From: JAPLGZ01 sp038318235
GTDB lineage: Bacteria; Chloroflexota; Anaerolineae; Caldilineales; Caldilineaceae
Assembly: GCA_038318235.1 (NCBI GenBank)
Contig: JBBQBY010000423.1
Span: 1 to 6,037, forward strand
Direction: 5' to 3'
Length of the DNA: 6,037 nucleotides
This document shows positions 5,400-6,037 of this stretch, piece by piece. The notes under the pieces are model-generated. The model had not been told where the DNA came from. It saw only the letters and a list, made by a program, of their open reading frames with translations, and did no database searches. Both the position numbers and the translations under genes were made by a program. Numbering within the stretch: position 1 is the first letter of the stretch; each line of letters begins with the position of its first letter.

Positions 5400-6037
5400 A
5401 TGTCTGAATCTGTTGATACCCTTATTATCCATGCCCATCTGTTCACGATGCAAGGTGATGGCGTCGGTTATCTCGCCGATGGCGCGGTGGCCGTGCGCGA
5501 CCAGTGGATTGTTGCTGTCGGCTCGACCCTTGAATTAACGGCGCGTTTTCAGCCGCGCCAGACGATCGACGCCACGGATTGTGCCGTGCTGCCCGGCCTG
5601 ATCGATGCGCACATGCATACGCCTTGGGCCATTGCGCGCGGCGTCGCGCAAGATGTGAACAACTGGATGCAGAAAGCGCTTGCGCCTTATGCCCGCCATC
5701 TCACGCCCGAGGCTGCGCTGGCTGGGACCAAACTGAATGTGGTCGAAGCGCTCAAAACCGGCACCACTACCTTTGGCGATTATGCCCAGCCGGTGCCCGG
5801 TTGGGGCGAAGTTTTTGAAGAACTAGGTGTGCGCGCTCGGTTAACCCCGACGATCAATGCCCTGCCCGAAGGCGGTATGGCTGGCTGGAAAGTCGGCGAT
5901 CTCTATCCGCTGGATCCCGAGGCGGGCCTCAAGGCGATTGATAAAGCGGTCGCCTTCGCCCAGGCCTGGCACGGCGCCGCCGACCACCGGATTACGGTCA
6001 TGTTTGGCCCACAAGCGCCCGACATGTTGGATCGCGA
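5400..6037 (+). CDS. ATZ/TRZ-type aminohydrolase (amidohydrolase superfamily), 3' end outside the window
   Basis: The reading frame is open from ATG at 5400 to the window edge (212 codons visible; the family is about 430-480 residues, so roughly half is present). It begins SVDTLIIHAHLFTMQ (4-18), the N-terminal beta-sandwich, then PGLIDAHMHTPWAIARGVAQDVNNWM (65-90), where H71 and H73 form the HxH metal site, and KTGTTTFGDY (119-128). This order is that of the group including S-adenosylhomocysteine/5'-methylthioadenosine deaminase, guanine deaminase and chlorotriazine hydrolases, which replace an amino or chloro group on a heterocycle by hydroxyl. Around 202-209 it reads GPQAPDML where many deaminases have HAPYT; later metal ligands lie off the edge. 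An in-frame TAA at 5391-5393 makes ATG 5400 the only upstream start, although no strong ribosome site precedes it. Deamination is likely but the substrate is undetermined. Confidence 0.88.
   Translation, partial: MSESVDTLIIHAHLFTMQGDGVGYLADGAVAVRDQWIVAVGSTLELTARFQPRQTIDATDCAVLPGLIDAHMHTPWAIARGVAQDVNNWMQKALAPYARHLTPEAALAGTKLNVVEALKTGTTTFGDYAQPVPGWGEVFEELGVRARLTPTINALPEGGMAGWKVGDLYPLDPEAGLKAIDKAVAFAQAWHGAADHRITVMFGPQAPDMLDR

Overview
The window is bacterial and probably chromosomal. It holds six protein-coding genes, the last one cut by the right edge, separated by conspicuous inverted repeats. Most genes are GC-rich and use ordinary bacterial start signals (GTG/ATG with AGGAG-like sites, TATAAT-like boxes). 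The gene set (an AbgB-type M20 peptidase, two amidohydrolase-superfamily enzymes, a VOC protein, an APH-fold kinase) occurs in many free-living heterotrophs. The style, with long perfect hairpins at gene borders and large metal-dependent hydrolase families, suggests Chloroflexota to me, but this is a weak inference without a search.

Layout: 1-329 has no gene. It carries two long hairpin-forming inverted repeats (2-67 and 149-206) and a likely promoter for the first gene. The M20 amidohydrolase (330-1748, +) ends in a short intergenic gap with two hairpins. The second is followed by T5 and is partly built from the last codons of the converging gene, an aminoglycoside-phosphotransferase-fold kinase (1853-2827, -) of visibly lower GC. 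A third large inverted repeat (2861-2932) lies between the kinase and a co-directional YtcJ/NfdA-type amidohydrolase (2953-4551, -). After a 129-bp divergent spacer comes a single-domain VOC protein (4681-5058, +). It overlaps tail-to-tail with a small minus-strand protein of unknown function (5022-5243). A spacer at 5244-5399 with overlapping divergent promoters leads to an ATZ/TRZ-type aminohydrolase (5400 to the window end, +).

The three metal-dependent hydrolases (M20, YtcJ-like, ATZ/TRZ-like) act on amide, formamide or amino-heterocycle bonds, which points to scavenging of nitrogen compounds. They lie on different strands with separate promoters, so this is a neighbourhood rather than a demonstrable operon or pathway. 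I see no defence, CRISPR, phage or transposase module.

The most unusual signal is the set of long inverted repeats. Those at 149-206 and 2861-2932 are both exactly symmetric about a GGAT centre, share a GCTGACA outer motif, and differ by a matched insertion in both arms. The second can also fold into a Y-shaped structure with two inner hairpins. They look like members of a dispersed structured-repeat family.
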